Below are positions 55,792-63,968 of a DNA stretch of 64,000 nucleotides, in pieces. The notes under the pieces were generated by a model that ran no database searches, had not been told where the DNA came from, and saw nothing but the letters and a program-made list of their open reading frames with translations. Location: NCBI GenBank assembly GCA_963745945.1, contig CAVUZG010000006.1:23307-87306 (forward strand), given 5' to 3'. Source of the DNA: DATFVA01 sp963745945. Its GTDB lineage: Bacteria > Bacteroidota > Ignavibacteria > Ignavibacteriales > Ignavibacteriaceae. Numbering within the stretch: the stretch's first letter is position 1; every line of letters starts with the position of its first letter. The position numbers and the translations under genes are program-made.

Positions 55792-57795
55792 ATGAACAAT
55801 TCATTAAAACTTTTTTCACTGATTGTGCTTATGCTTTTCAGCTTCAGCTTTAAGCTTAGTGCACAATGGTCTTCAGATCCTGCAACAAATTTGCAGGTTT
55901 GCGATGTTACAGGCGAGCAGGCGTTACCTAAAATTGCCTCAACATCCGACGGCGGATGTTATATATCATGGTTTGATAACAGGAATGGAAGCTATGCTGT
56001 TTATTTACAGAGGCTTGATGTAATGGGAAATAAATTATGGGCCACAGACGGATTACTGATAAGTAATAACGCACAAAATACATCCCTGGTAGACTGGGCA
56101 ATTGCATCAGATAACCACAACAATGCAATTCTTACTTTTACAGATACAAGAGACAACGACAGTCTGCATGCCTTCGCTTACCTCATAGATACAACAGGAA
56201 GTTTTCTCTGGGGAGCCAACGGAATAAGATTATCCGGAAACGGAGACTTTCAACCAAACCCCGTTACCTGCCAGACATCTGATGGTAATTACGTTTTCGC
56301 CTGGATCGTCACATCCAGTCCTAATGTTATCGCGATGCAAAAGATTTCTCTTGCAGGACAGAAAATGTGGGGAACTGATCCCATCATTTACTCAAGCGGC
56401 ACAACTGAAAATTATACTTACCCGGCCATTGTTCCATCTGATAACGGAAGTGCAATCCTTTTACATTCCGGGTATACAGGTACTTTTACGGCACCCTATA
56501 AAATATATGCTCAAAAATTTGATACAAACGGAAACCCGGTTTGGGGCACCGGCGGAGTATCCGTACAGAATATTGGTATTCCTTTCTATGAACATCCTTA
56601 TGTAACAAGTGATAACAATGACGGACTTTTTGTTAGCTGGTATGATGACCGGGACAACAATAGTCTTTTCAGTTCTTTCGCGCAGCATGTAACTTCATCG
56701 GGCACAGTTTCATTCCCGGTTAACGGTGCTGAAGTTTCAACATCGGCTACGATGCATCATATATATCCTACTCTTGCTTATAATTCCGGAACTAATGAAT
56801 TGTACTGCTTCTGGCTTGAAGAAACTTCACTGCAGGATCAGTTTGCTGTATACGGACAAAAGTTTGATGCCGCCGGTACAAGGCAATGGGGCGCAACAGG
56901 AATATCATTTACCAGTATGACTTCAAATACTATGTTTGGTCCTTATGCATTACCTACAGATACTTCAGTTTATGTAATTTACCTGCAGGGAAATGCATCC
57001 GGTTTGAATGACGCAGTAAAAGCTTTCATGGTAAACTCAAGCGGAAATTTTTCCTGGAATCCTAACATTGTAACTATGTCTAACGCCACAAACCAAAAAC
57101 TGCATTCTGTTACTACAATATGGACCGACCACATTGCAAAGATTGCGTGGGAAGATACAAGAAGCGGAAGTGCGGGAATTTATGCCCAGAATATTAATCC
57201 GAACGGAGCGCTGGGAAATCTTGTTGTCCCGGTTGAATTAACATCGTTTACAGGTGTGCTGAACGGAAGCAATGTTGAATTAAGCTGGCAGACAGCATCT
57301 GAACTTAACAACAGGGGCTTTGAGGTTCAGAGATCAGTAGTCAATAGTAAGAGATCAGGTTGGGAGAATATCGGTTTTATCCAGGGTAACGGAACAAGTA
57401 CAAACGCACATTCTTATACATACTCAGATAATAACCTTAACGCGGGAACATACAATTACAGGCTAAAGCAGATTGATAACAACGGATCTTATAAATATAT
57501 CAACCTTGAAGAGAGCTTTAACGTACAACCTGCTAATTATAATCTTTCACAGAATTATCCGAATCCTTTTAATCCGACTACAGTTATAAAATACTCTATT
57601 CCTCAGAATAACCTTGTTACAATAAAGGTATATAACGTACTCGGAAGTGAAGTTGCAACATTAGTTAATGAAGAAAAGCCAGCGGGAACCTACGAAGTAA
57701 ACTTTAGCGCCCAACAGTTCTCAAGCGGAGTTTATTATTACACCATTTCCGCTGGTAATTTTAATGCAACAAAGAAAATGATCCTGATGAAATAA
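55792..57795 (+). CDS. Secreted repeat protein with T9SS sorting domain
   Basis: The 667-residue protein has a signal peptide (to about residue 25, KLSAQ), then repeats of about 50 residues with patterns such as YLQRLDVMGNKLWATDGL, QKISLAGQKMWGTDPI, QKFDTNGNPVWGTGG and QKFDAAGTRQWGATGI, likely propeller blades. A linker VVPVELTSFTGVLNGSNVELSWQTASE and the complete sorting domain QNYPNPFNPTTVIKYSIP ... TKKMILMK close it. The RBS CCGGAGAG is strong. It may be controlled by the TrmB-type gene upstream. Ligand unknown. Confidence 0.88.
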   Translation: MNNSLKLFSLIVLMLFSFSFKLSAQWSSDPATNLQVCDVTGEQALPKIASTSDGGCYISWFDNRNGSYAVYLQRLDVMGNKLWATDGLLISNNAQNTSLVDWAIASDNHNNAILTFTDTRDNDSLHAFAYLIDTTGSFLWGANGIRLSGNGDFQPNPVTCQTSDGNYVFAWIVTSSPNVIAMQKISLAGQKMWGTDPIIYSSGTTENYTYPAIVPSDNGSAILLHSGYTGTFTAPYKIYAQKFDTNGNPVWGTGGVSVQNIGIPFYEHPYVTSDNNDGLFVSWYDDRDNNSLFSSFAQHVTSSGTVSFPVNGAEVSTSATMHHIYPTLAYNSGTNELYCFWLEETSLQDQFAVYGQKFDAAGTRQWGATGISFTSMTSNTMFGPYALPTDTSVYVIYLQGNASGLNDAVKAFMVNSSGNFSWNPNIVTMSNATNQKLHSVTTIWTDHIAKIAWEDTRSGSAGIYAQNINPNGALGNLVVPVELTSFTGVLNGSNVELSWQTASELNNRGFEVQRSVVNSKRSGWENIGFIQGNGTSTNAHSYTYSDNNLNAGTYNYRLKQIDNNGSYKYINLEESFNVQPANYNLSQNYPNPFNPTTVIKYSIPQNNLVTIKVYNVLGSEVATLVNEEKPAGTYEVNFSAQQFSSGVYYYTISAGNFNATKKMILMK

Positions 57796-58097
57796 TTTTC
57801 CTTACTCACATCTTACCCCAAAAGACCCCGTAATATTGCGGGGTTTTTTTAATTTTTGATTTTCGAATTGGCGAATTACGAACTGACCGGCAATTAAAAT
57901 TAACGAATTGAATTCAACTAATATCTTAATTCGACAATCCGCTTAATCCGGTAATGCGAAATTTATTTTTTTTGTTGCCTCTTTAAAGTGAATATGCTAA
58001 TTTTGATGAAAGAAATATGCATTGATTCACGGGGTGATGTTAAGGATTAGCTTCTGTAAGGGACCCGCGAAAGGACTGACTATTAAAGTGGTGTAAA
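57796..58097. other. Spacer between T9SS gene and integron integrase
   Basis: About 300 AT-rich bases. It holds the terminator at 57823 and, by position, the integrase promoter. No open frame and no recognisable LexA box were seen. Confidence 0.5.
57823..57850 (+). terminator. Rho-independent terminator
   Basis: CCCCG / CGGGG stem with an eight-base loop followed by seven T, after the T9SS gene. Confidence 0.85.
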
Positions 58098-59069
58098 ATG
58101 GCTTCAGAGAAAAACCCAAAATTACTTGATAGAGTAAAAGCAGATATGCGTGTAAAGCATTACAGCCGCAGGACAGAAGCAGCATACACCGGCTGGATAA
58201 AAAGATATATCCTCTTTCATAATAAACGCCATCCCAAAGATATGGGTGCAGAAGAAATTAAAGCATTCATTAATAACCTGGCTACGAACAATCATGTTTC
58301 TTCATCCACGCAGAATCAAGCCCTTCAATCAATTTTATATTTATACAAAAATATAATCAAAAAGGATATTGAATTTATTGATACCATAAACAGAGCAAAG
58401 CTGAAAAAACGTCTTCCCACAGTATTTTCGAGAAATGAAGCAGCATCAGTATTAAACAACACCACAGGAATTCATAAATTAATCATTAGTCTGCTTTATG
58501 GCACAGGTATGCGGCTATCCGAAGGATTAAGGTTGAGAGTAAAAGATATTGATTTTGAGATGAACCAGATAATAGTAAGAAATGGCAAAGGGGAGAAAGA
58601 CAGAATTACAGTTTTGCCACAAAAGCTTGTAAATGAATTAAGAGATCAAATTCGAAAAGTAAATAATTTGCATAAGATTGATTTGAAAGAAGGGCTGGGA
58701 GAAGCAATGCTTCCATATGCGTTAAATAAGAAATACCCGAATGCAGCGAAAGAATTCGGATGGCAATTCTTATTCCCTTCCAATAGCTATTTTTATGATG
58801 AAAAGATAAAAAAGAAATTCAGATATCATATTCACGAAAGTGTTATTCAAAAAGAAGTAAAAAAAGCTATTAAGCTGGCGGGGATAAATAAGCCCGGATC
58901 AACACATACATTCAGACATAGTTTTGCAACACACCTTTTAGATTCCGGACACGATATCAGAACTGTTCAGGAATTATTAGGACATAAAAGTGTTAAGACA
59001 ACCATGATTTACACGCACGTTTTGAAGACAGTAATGGGTGTTAAAAGTCCGCTGGATAACATTCTTTAA
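58098..59069 (+). CDS. intI: Integron integrase IntI
   Basis: The 323-residue tyrosine recombinase excises and inserts gene cassettes. Catalytic residues are Arg139 (GTGMRLSE), Lys164 (NGKGEKD), His270 and Arg273 (HTFRH), His296 (LLGHKS) and Tyr305 (MIYTH), each seven less than in IntI1. The extra patch that separates IntI from XerC/D is present (LPYALNKKYPNAAKEFGWQF, residues 205-224). The frame is complete and no key residue is lost, so it may be active. Unlike classic integrons, it points toward the cassettes, so the insertion point lies after its 3' end. Confidence 0.95.
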   Translation: MASEKNPKLLDRVKADMRVKHYSRRTEAAYTGWIKRYILFHNKRHPKDMGAEEIKAFINNLATNNHVSSSTQNQALQSILYLYKNIIKKDIEFIDTINRAKLKKRLPTVFSRNEAASVLNNTTGIHKLIISLLYGTGMRLSEGLRLRVKDIDFEMNQIIVRNGKGEKDRITVLPQKLVNELRDQIRKVNNLHKIDLKEGLGEAMLPYALNKKYPNAAKEFGWQFLFPSNSYFYDEKIKKKFRYHIHESVIQKEVKKAIKLAGINKPGSTHTFRHSFATHLLDSGHDIRTVQELLGHKSVKTTMIYTHVLKTVMGVKSPLDNIL

Positions 59070-59194
59070 TATACGGAACGATATGCCGCAAAAAAGTTTG
59101 AAAATAAGTTATAAATGCAATTTTAAGTGGAATATAACATTCTTACTGCGGGAATAGTTATACGGATATTTGGCGGCATAATTAATAGTTAGCG
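59070..59194 (+). other. Candidate attI (primary recombination site)
   Basis: Spacer between intI and cassette 1, ending in the core site GTTAGCG (59188-59194). It contains an inverted repeat, TATGCCGC at 59082-59089 and GCGGCATA at 59173-59180, so it could fold like an attC. Position defines it; recombination is inferred. Confidence 0.6.
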
Positions 59195-59208
59195 AGACAT
59201 CTTTAAAT

Positions 59209-59643
59209 ATGAAACTTACTATTTTAATCGATACTGAAATTATGCCTTCCGCATTTTACTGGCTCGGAAGAATTGAAAAAGATAAATTCAACGGTTGGCT
59301 TAATAAACAAAACTTCATTTTGCCTGATGATCTTAAAGAATTTTTAGAGATTACGGGAGGCGGAACAGCATTTGAGTCTGAAGAATTTCTTTGTCCAATC
59401 AATGTTCCAATTTATGAATCAGATTTTTCAGAAATAAATAAATCATATAAGCTGAAAGGTTTACCGAAAGATTATATAATTTTTCAATTAGGTATTTTCT
59501 TAACGGCAATAAGATTGTCTGACAAAAAATACGTCATTTTAGATAAGAATAATTTTAATGTTATCGATGAGTTTATTTCATTTAATGAATGGTATACCAA
59601 AACTATTAGAGAAGAATTTGCAGATAGATATGGTTTATCTTAA
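59209..59643 (+). CDS. SMI1/KNR4 (SUKH) family protein, cassette 1
   Basis: The 144-residue protein has the SUKH pattern: LPDDLKEFLEITGGG early, a middle beta region (KDYIIFQLGIFLTAIRLSDKKYVILDK) and SFNEWYTKTIREEFADRYG at the end. SUKH proteins in bacteria are mostly immunity proteins against polymorphic toxins. No toxin gene accompanies it, so it would be an orphan immunity gene. It begins 20 bases after the cassette start and is followed by attC1. No clear RBS; cassette genes are often expressed from an upstream promoter. Confidence 0.8.
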   Translation: MKLTILIDTEIMPSAFYWLGRIEKDKFNGWLNKQNFILPDDLKEFLEITGGGTAFESEEFLCPINVPIYESDFSEINKSYKLKGLPKDYIIFQLGIFLTAIRLSDKKYVILDKNNFNVIDEFISFNEWYTKTIREEFADRYGLS

Positions 59644-59648
59644 TAGCT

Positions 59649-59892
59649 GGCTAACCAGCGCCTCAACGCCGACCGCTCCGCCAGAGGCGGACAGGCTATT
59701 TTAGTTGGGCGAAGTTAAGATTTTTGAAATTGTGTTTTAGTTAAAGATTTTGTTCAAGGTGTTCTTACTTAATTAATTAACTTACAAACTGCGCTTACGA
59801 GAAAGTTAAGCACAGTTTGTTTTATCATCGGCATTTGTGTTTTACTTGTCACTGTTGTTCTTGGCGGCGGGTTAGGCGCAAGGCCGTTAGCC
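59649..59892 (+). other. attC site 1 (244 nt)
   Basis: R'' GGCTAAC (59649-59655), L'' GCGCCTCAAC, L' region GTTAGGCGC, R' GTTAGCC (59886-59892). L'' carries one extra C when paired with L', the extrahelical base typical of attC. The long centre contains an inner hairpin CAAACTGCGCTTAC / GTTAAGCACAGTTTG. Confidence 0.85.
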
Positions 59893-59915
59893 ATCAATAA
59901 TTAATTAAATAAAAA

Positions 59916-60416
59916 ATGAAAAAAATATCAGTTAAGTGGTTAGAAAATCCCTGGCTCAAAAATCAAGTTGAAACCCATTTAATCTTTCAATTATTTGCTA
60001 AATATATTCCGTTTGGTTTTATGTTGTTGGCCATTGTTTTTGCAAATATTTGGGAATCAAATGTTAATTCTTCATCCATATTTACAATCTTTTATAATAA
60101 TATCTTTTTCCTTATTGTAATTTTCATTTTTTTCTTATTACCAAGATTACAGCAAGCTACTTTTGGATGGATTATTACAAAATTTGTTATAGGTGTTTTA
60201 GCGTTTCTAATCATAGTTGTTGGAGCATTGTCAAGTTGGAGTGCTGGTAAAAAAGATGCTGTCCCTAATTTATTGCTTGGAATAATATGGTTACCATTAT
60301 TAGAATTTTTCCCTAAAATTACTGCAAAACAAAAATATTTAACTGCTGCAAGAATTATCTTAAGCATTCCAGTAATTTATTTAGGCATACATAGTGGAGA
60401 ATGGCATTGGGGATAA
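59916..60416 (+). CDS. Four-helix membrane protein of unknown function, cassette 2
   Basis: The 166-residue protein has four hydrophobic helices (FGFMLLAIVFANIW, NNIFFLIVIFIFFLL, FVIGVLAFLIIVVGAL, NLLLGIIWLPLLEFF) and a short fifth near the end. The N-terminal segment MKKISVKWLENPWLKNQVETH is amphipathic. I recognise no family. It fills its cassette alone and starts 30 bases after the cassette boundary. Composition matches the chromosome. Confidence 0.75.
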   Translation: MKKISVKWLENPWLKNQVETHLIFQLFAKYIPFGFMLLAIVFANIWESNVNSSSIFTIFYNNIFFLIVIFIFFLLPRLQQATFGWIITKFVIGVLAFLIIVVGALSSWSAGKKDAVPNLLLGIIWLPLLEFFPKITAKQKYLTAARIILSIPVIYLGIHSGEWHWG

Positions 60417-60445
60417 ATATTTTAAAAGGTTGTTAATTAACTAAT

Positions 60446-60672
60446 GGCTAACCAGCCAATCAAGCGGACGCCGTTTTCGCATTTGGCATTTTAGAAATTA
60501 TAAAGTTAGTCGTTCCGTTTCGGCTAACTTGTTAAAGGTAGTTCTATTAAATAACATTGTTGCAAACTGCGCTTACAATGAAAGTTAAGCACAGTTTGCT
60601 AAATTATTGGCAGTTGTTTTCAAAGTGGCATCGCTTGTTATGGGGCGCCGCTTATCGGCAACGCCGTTATGT
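60446..60672 (+). other. attC site 2 (227 nt)
   Basis: R'' GGCTAAC (60446-60452), L'' AATCAAGCGG against L' CCGCTTATC with an extra C, R' GTTATGT (60666-60672). The centre contains the same inner hairpin family as attC1 (AAACTGCGCTTAC ... GTTAAGCACAGTTTG). Confidence 0.85.
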
Positions 60673-60693
60673 GCTACATCATTCTATAAAAAT

Positions 60694-61603
60694 ATGCCAA
60701 ATAAAAGACACACAGTTGAAAGGAAATTGGGGCGAACAGTTTATCGCTTCTGTTCTTTCATCTCAAGGTTGTTTGGTCCGTCACGTTCCGCAAGACGCAA
60801 AAATTTGGAATCGATTTATATTGCGAGAAAGTTGAAGACGAAAAACCATATTTACATTTTTGGTGTCAGATAAAGAAAGTCTTAAATGGAAAGGTAAAAG
60901 CAAATCTGTTAAATACTCTCCTAAAAAAAGAGCACGTAGAATATTGGTTAAGGTGACTTTTTACTGTTTTAGTTTTTTTATTTCCAGATGGTAGAAACGA
61001 TAACGGAAGGTTTCTATTTTATATTTGCAGTGCATTTTCAGATATGTATAAAAAATCAATCTTTAAAATTAGTTCTTCTTTAGAATTAGATGATTTTCTT
61101 AATTCATATTTACTTTATGAATCATTCTTTTGGGATTTTAAAAAATGGTAAAGTTAGTTATTTAAACATTCCACATTCCAGTATAAAAAAACAATACCTA
61201 AAGGCGTTGCATTACCATTTGAGAAAAATTTACAATTAAGTCTTTTATGGACGCTACATAGATTAGCTGACGACTTTTTATTTGAGGTGAAAAGATGCGA
61301 AATCGACTTTGTTAACAAAGCTAATTTAACTCAAAAACTAAATACAGAGAATTAAAGCATCCGAAAAATATATTAGAGCTTTAGAAGAATTTGTTAATTT
61401 GATAAATGATAAGCATTATCACAATTATGAAACGATTGGAAAGTATTATGAACTCGAGAAAAAACTGTTGAAAGCTAAAAAATACTATAAACATTCTTTG
61501 TATTTGTTAGAACTTGATACACATAAAGTTTGGGAAAGGAGATATAAAAAGAGTTAAAGAACATTTACAAAGGTTAAGTTCAAAAAAAATTAAACGCACA
61601 TAA
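60694..61603 (+). pseudogene. DUF4365-type (nuclease-fold) gene, frameshifted, cassette 3
   Basis: ATG 60694 opens MPNKRHT; frames then alternate: LKGNWGEQFIASVLSSQGCLVRHVPQDAK, DLYCEKVEDEKPYLHFWCQIK, LKWKGKSKSVKYSPKK, HVEYWL, FLFPDGRNDNGRFLFYICSAFSDMYKKS, and finally a helical part RALEEFVNLINDKHYHNYETIGKYYELEKKLLKAKKYYKHSLYLLEL ending at 61603 inside attC3. The first blocks (GEQF, HVP, GIDLY-like, FWCQIK) are those of DUF4365, a restriction-endonuclease-like domain. At least five frame changes interrupt it. Either decay or sequencing indels. Confidence 0.75.
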
Positions 61604-61801
61604 CCCGCGGCTCAAGGCGACATCGTGAGGCGGAAGGCTATTTTCGCTCTTGGCAATTTTAGGATTTTAGGGTTTGTCGTTTCCGTGTTTAGTTTCTTGT
61701 TCAACGTTGTTCTGCTATGAAAGGTTATCTTAATTATAAAATTTAATAATTAAATCGGCATTGTTGTTATGGGCTGCGCCTTAGCCGCAAAGCCGTTATA
61801 T
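61598..61801 (+). other. attC site 3 (204 nt)
   Basis: R'' ACATAAC (61598-61604), L'' GCGGCTCAAGGCG against L' CGCCTTAGCCGC with an extrahelical C, R' GTTATAT (61795-61801). The centre is nearly the same as in attC4 and differs from attC1 and attC2. Confidence 0.88.
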
Positions 61802-61812
61802 TTACAAAAAAT

Positions 61813-62406
61813 ATGAAAAGACTAATTTTACTTTCCTTTTTATTTTTCTTCAATATCATCTATGCACAAGAAAATTATTTCTCGCCTTTCTTCGATGTAG
61901 GTAGAGCAAGCGATAATGATGCAATTGGAAATTTTGGAGGTGGTGGTGGTGGGCTTCAAGTTTGGAATCCTGGACCAATATTTAGGTTAGGGACAGATTA
62001 CAAATTAAGTAAATCTTTTAATGCGCAAGGTTTTATTTCATATTCATTTTATAAATATGATGAAAGTCGGAGCTATGGTGAAAAATCAAGTGTTGGTTAT
62101 AATAACATTTTAGATATTATGACTGTCATCAAATGGAAAATCGGAATATTTTATTTGAATTTAGGAGCTGGTATCTCTCATCAATTTAATGATGACATTA
62201 GATATTTGGAAGAAAACCAATATCATAAAGCAACTGTCTTTATACATTCTAAAAACAAAACTGCTTTAGCGGGACAATTTGGATTAGGATTCGATATTCA
62301 TATTTATGATAGGTTTTCAGCAATAGCTGAAGGTGATTTATTTTTTAGAGAATATCTTGGTTCGGCTTGGTTATTAGGAATTAAATATTCATTAAACGAT
62401 AAGTAA
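61813..62406 (+). CDS. Predicted outer-membrane beta-barrel protein, cassette 4
   Basis: The 197-residue protein has a signal peptide (MKRLILLSFLFFFNIIYAQ) and then alternating beta-strand sequence (FRLGTDYKLSKSFNAQGFISYSFYKY, WKIGIFYLNLGAGISHQF, ALAGQFGLGFDIHIYDRFSAIAEGDLFFREY) ending in a strand LLGIKYSL typical of outer-membrane barrels. Glycine run GGGGGG near residue 42. No family is recognised. The gene is intact and alone in its cassette, with ATG 17 bases after the boundary. Confidence 0.75.
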   Translation: MKRLILLSFLFFFNIIYAQENYFSPFFDVGRASDNDAIGNFGGGGGGLQVWNPGPIFRLGTDYKLSKSFNAQGFISYSFYKYDESRSYGEKSSVGYNNILDIMTVIKWKIGIFYLNLGAGISHQFNDDIRYLEENQYHKATVFIHSKNKTALAGQFGLGFDIHIYDRFSAIAEGDLFFREYLGSAWLLGIKYSLNDK

Positions 62407-62594
62407 ATATAACCCGCGGCTCAAGGCGACAGCGATTTCGCTCTTGGCAATTTTGGGGTTTTCGGGTTTGTCGTTCCGTGTTTAGTTTCTTGTTCAACGT
62501 TGTTCTGCTATGAAAGATTTTTTTAATTATAAAATTTATTAATTAAATCGGCTTTGCTGTTATGGGCTGCGCCTTAGCCGCAAAGCCGTTAGCT
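62407..62594 (+). other. attC site 4 (188 nt)
   Basis: R'' ATATAAC (62407-62413), L'' GCGGCTCAAGGCG against L' CGCCTTAGCCGC with an extra C, R' GTTAGCT (62588-62594). Sequence close to attC3 over most of its length. Confidence 0.88.
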
Positions 62595-62606
62595 GGAAGT
62601 TAATTT

Positions 62607-63892
62607 ATGGGAAATTATGCGCAATGTTGGGTTAATAATTTTTTGATTGGAACTACCAAAAATGAATTGATCCCTCATTTATAAGTTTATTTCAATCCGC
62701 TGATAAGAAAGTAATATCTGATCTCAATATGGATATTCCAGAACAATCAAAACATTATCAACAATCTCAATTAGAAGAACCAGAATTAAAAATTGTTTAT
62801 TATGAGACGGATGCAGAAATAGTACGTGACAGACTTAATTTATTGGGTTATACTCTTGATAATGCAAATGAATCACTTCTAGGGTGGTTTCGCTCTCAAA
62901 GAGAATCATTACAACAAAGTATCACTGAAATGGAAACGAAAGCATCGCCGAATGAAGAATTTTTAATTGACCTTTACAAAAAGGAGCTTCATTTGATCTC
63001 AAAATATCACACCTGAAAAATGGCTTGAAGCTTTGAATGAAATACGGCGGTTAAATATTCAACCAAATTATTATGGACGCTATGAAGGTCCTTTTGGAGA
63101 TATCTTTAATTGGGTATATGTTATCAAATGAATGGTATGGTTTCCCTGGTTACGATAATAATATTCCATTACGTATAATATTAGAGTCCGCAAATTCTTC
63201 TGATAAAATTTTATATGATGTGACAGACTTAGTTTGGTCTGGATATTTTGAATACAGTGATGATTTCATTGAATATGGATTGCATAGTACTGTTGTAGAA
63301 TATAATTCTATGGCACGGACAATAATACTTACTGAAGGTAAAACTGACACTTACTTCCTAAAAGAGTCAATGAAATTATTATATCCACATTTAGTTGACT
63401 ACTATTCATTTTTAGAATTTAGAGAACTCAAAATTGGGTGGTGGTGTTGGCAATCTAACTAATATTGTAAAGGCATTTGCTGGATCCGGCATCGTGAACA
63501 ATATAATTGCATTATTCGATAATGATACTGCAGCTGCTTCTGCAATTAAAAGTCTTAGTAAAACAGTTATTCCTAATAATATAAAAATATTAAAATTACC
63601 TGATATAGAGGTACTCCGAGATTATCCTACTATTGGTCCCTCTGGAAATGTAAACTTAGATATAAATGGGATAGCAGCAAGTATCGAATTATTTTTTGGC
63701 TCAGATGTATTAAAAATCGAAGGTGAAAATTTATCTCCGGTTCAATGGACTGGTTATGACCCAAACATAAAGAAATATCAAGGTGAAGTTATCGATAAAA
63801 TAACATTACAGAGAAGATTTAACAAAAAAATTGAAGCAAGTAAGTCTGATAAGGATGATTGCTTAGATGATAAATGGGATGATATGAGATAA
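62607..63892 (+). pseudogene. HEPN/Toprim-type protein gene, frameshifted, cassette 5
   Basis: ATG 62607 opens GNYAQCWVNNFLIGTTKNE, the start of HEPN/Toprim-associated proteins. Frame changes near 62664, 63008 (A4 run), 63110 and 63430 (G3 run). Pieces in order: SLFQSADKKVISDLN, a helical middle (YETDAEIVRDRLNLLGYTLDNANESLLGWF), NITPEKWLEALNEIRRLN, then a Toprim domain with ILTEGKTDTYFLKESM (catalytic Glu) and IIALFDNDTAA (DxD). Such proteins are predicted anti-phage or abortive-infection factors. With the indels repaired it would be about 428 residues. Confidence 0.75.
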
Positions 63893-63968
63893 TAGTTAAA
63901 CTTAACTTAATGCATTTAACGAAAACCATAGAGAACAATTATTGTGGATGATTGACGAATACTATTCC

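Noticed and set aside
58098..59069. Integrase as a phage or XerC/D recombinase
   Set aside because: The IntI-specific patch (LPYALNKKYPNAAKEFGW) and the attC array downstream identify an integron integrase; no phage genes are present.
60557..60873. Two overlapping open frames of 92 and 88 aa
   Set aside because: They are pieces of one DUF4365-type gene read in different frames and they extend back through attC2.
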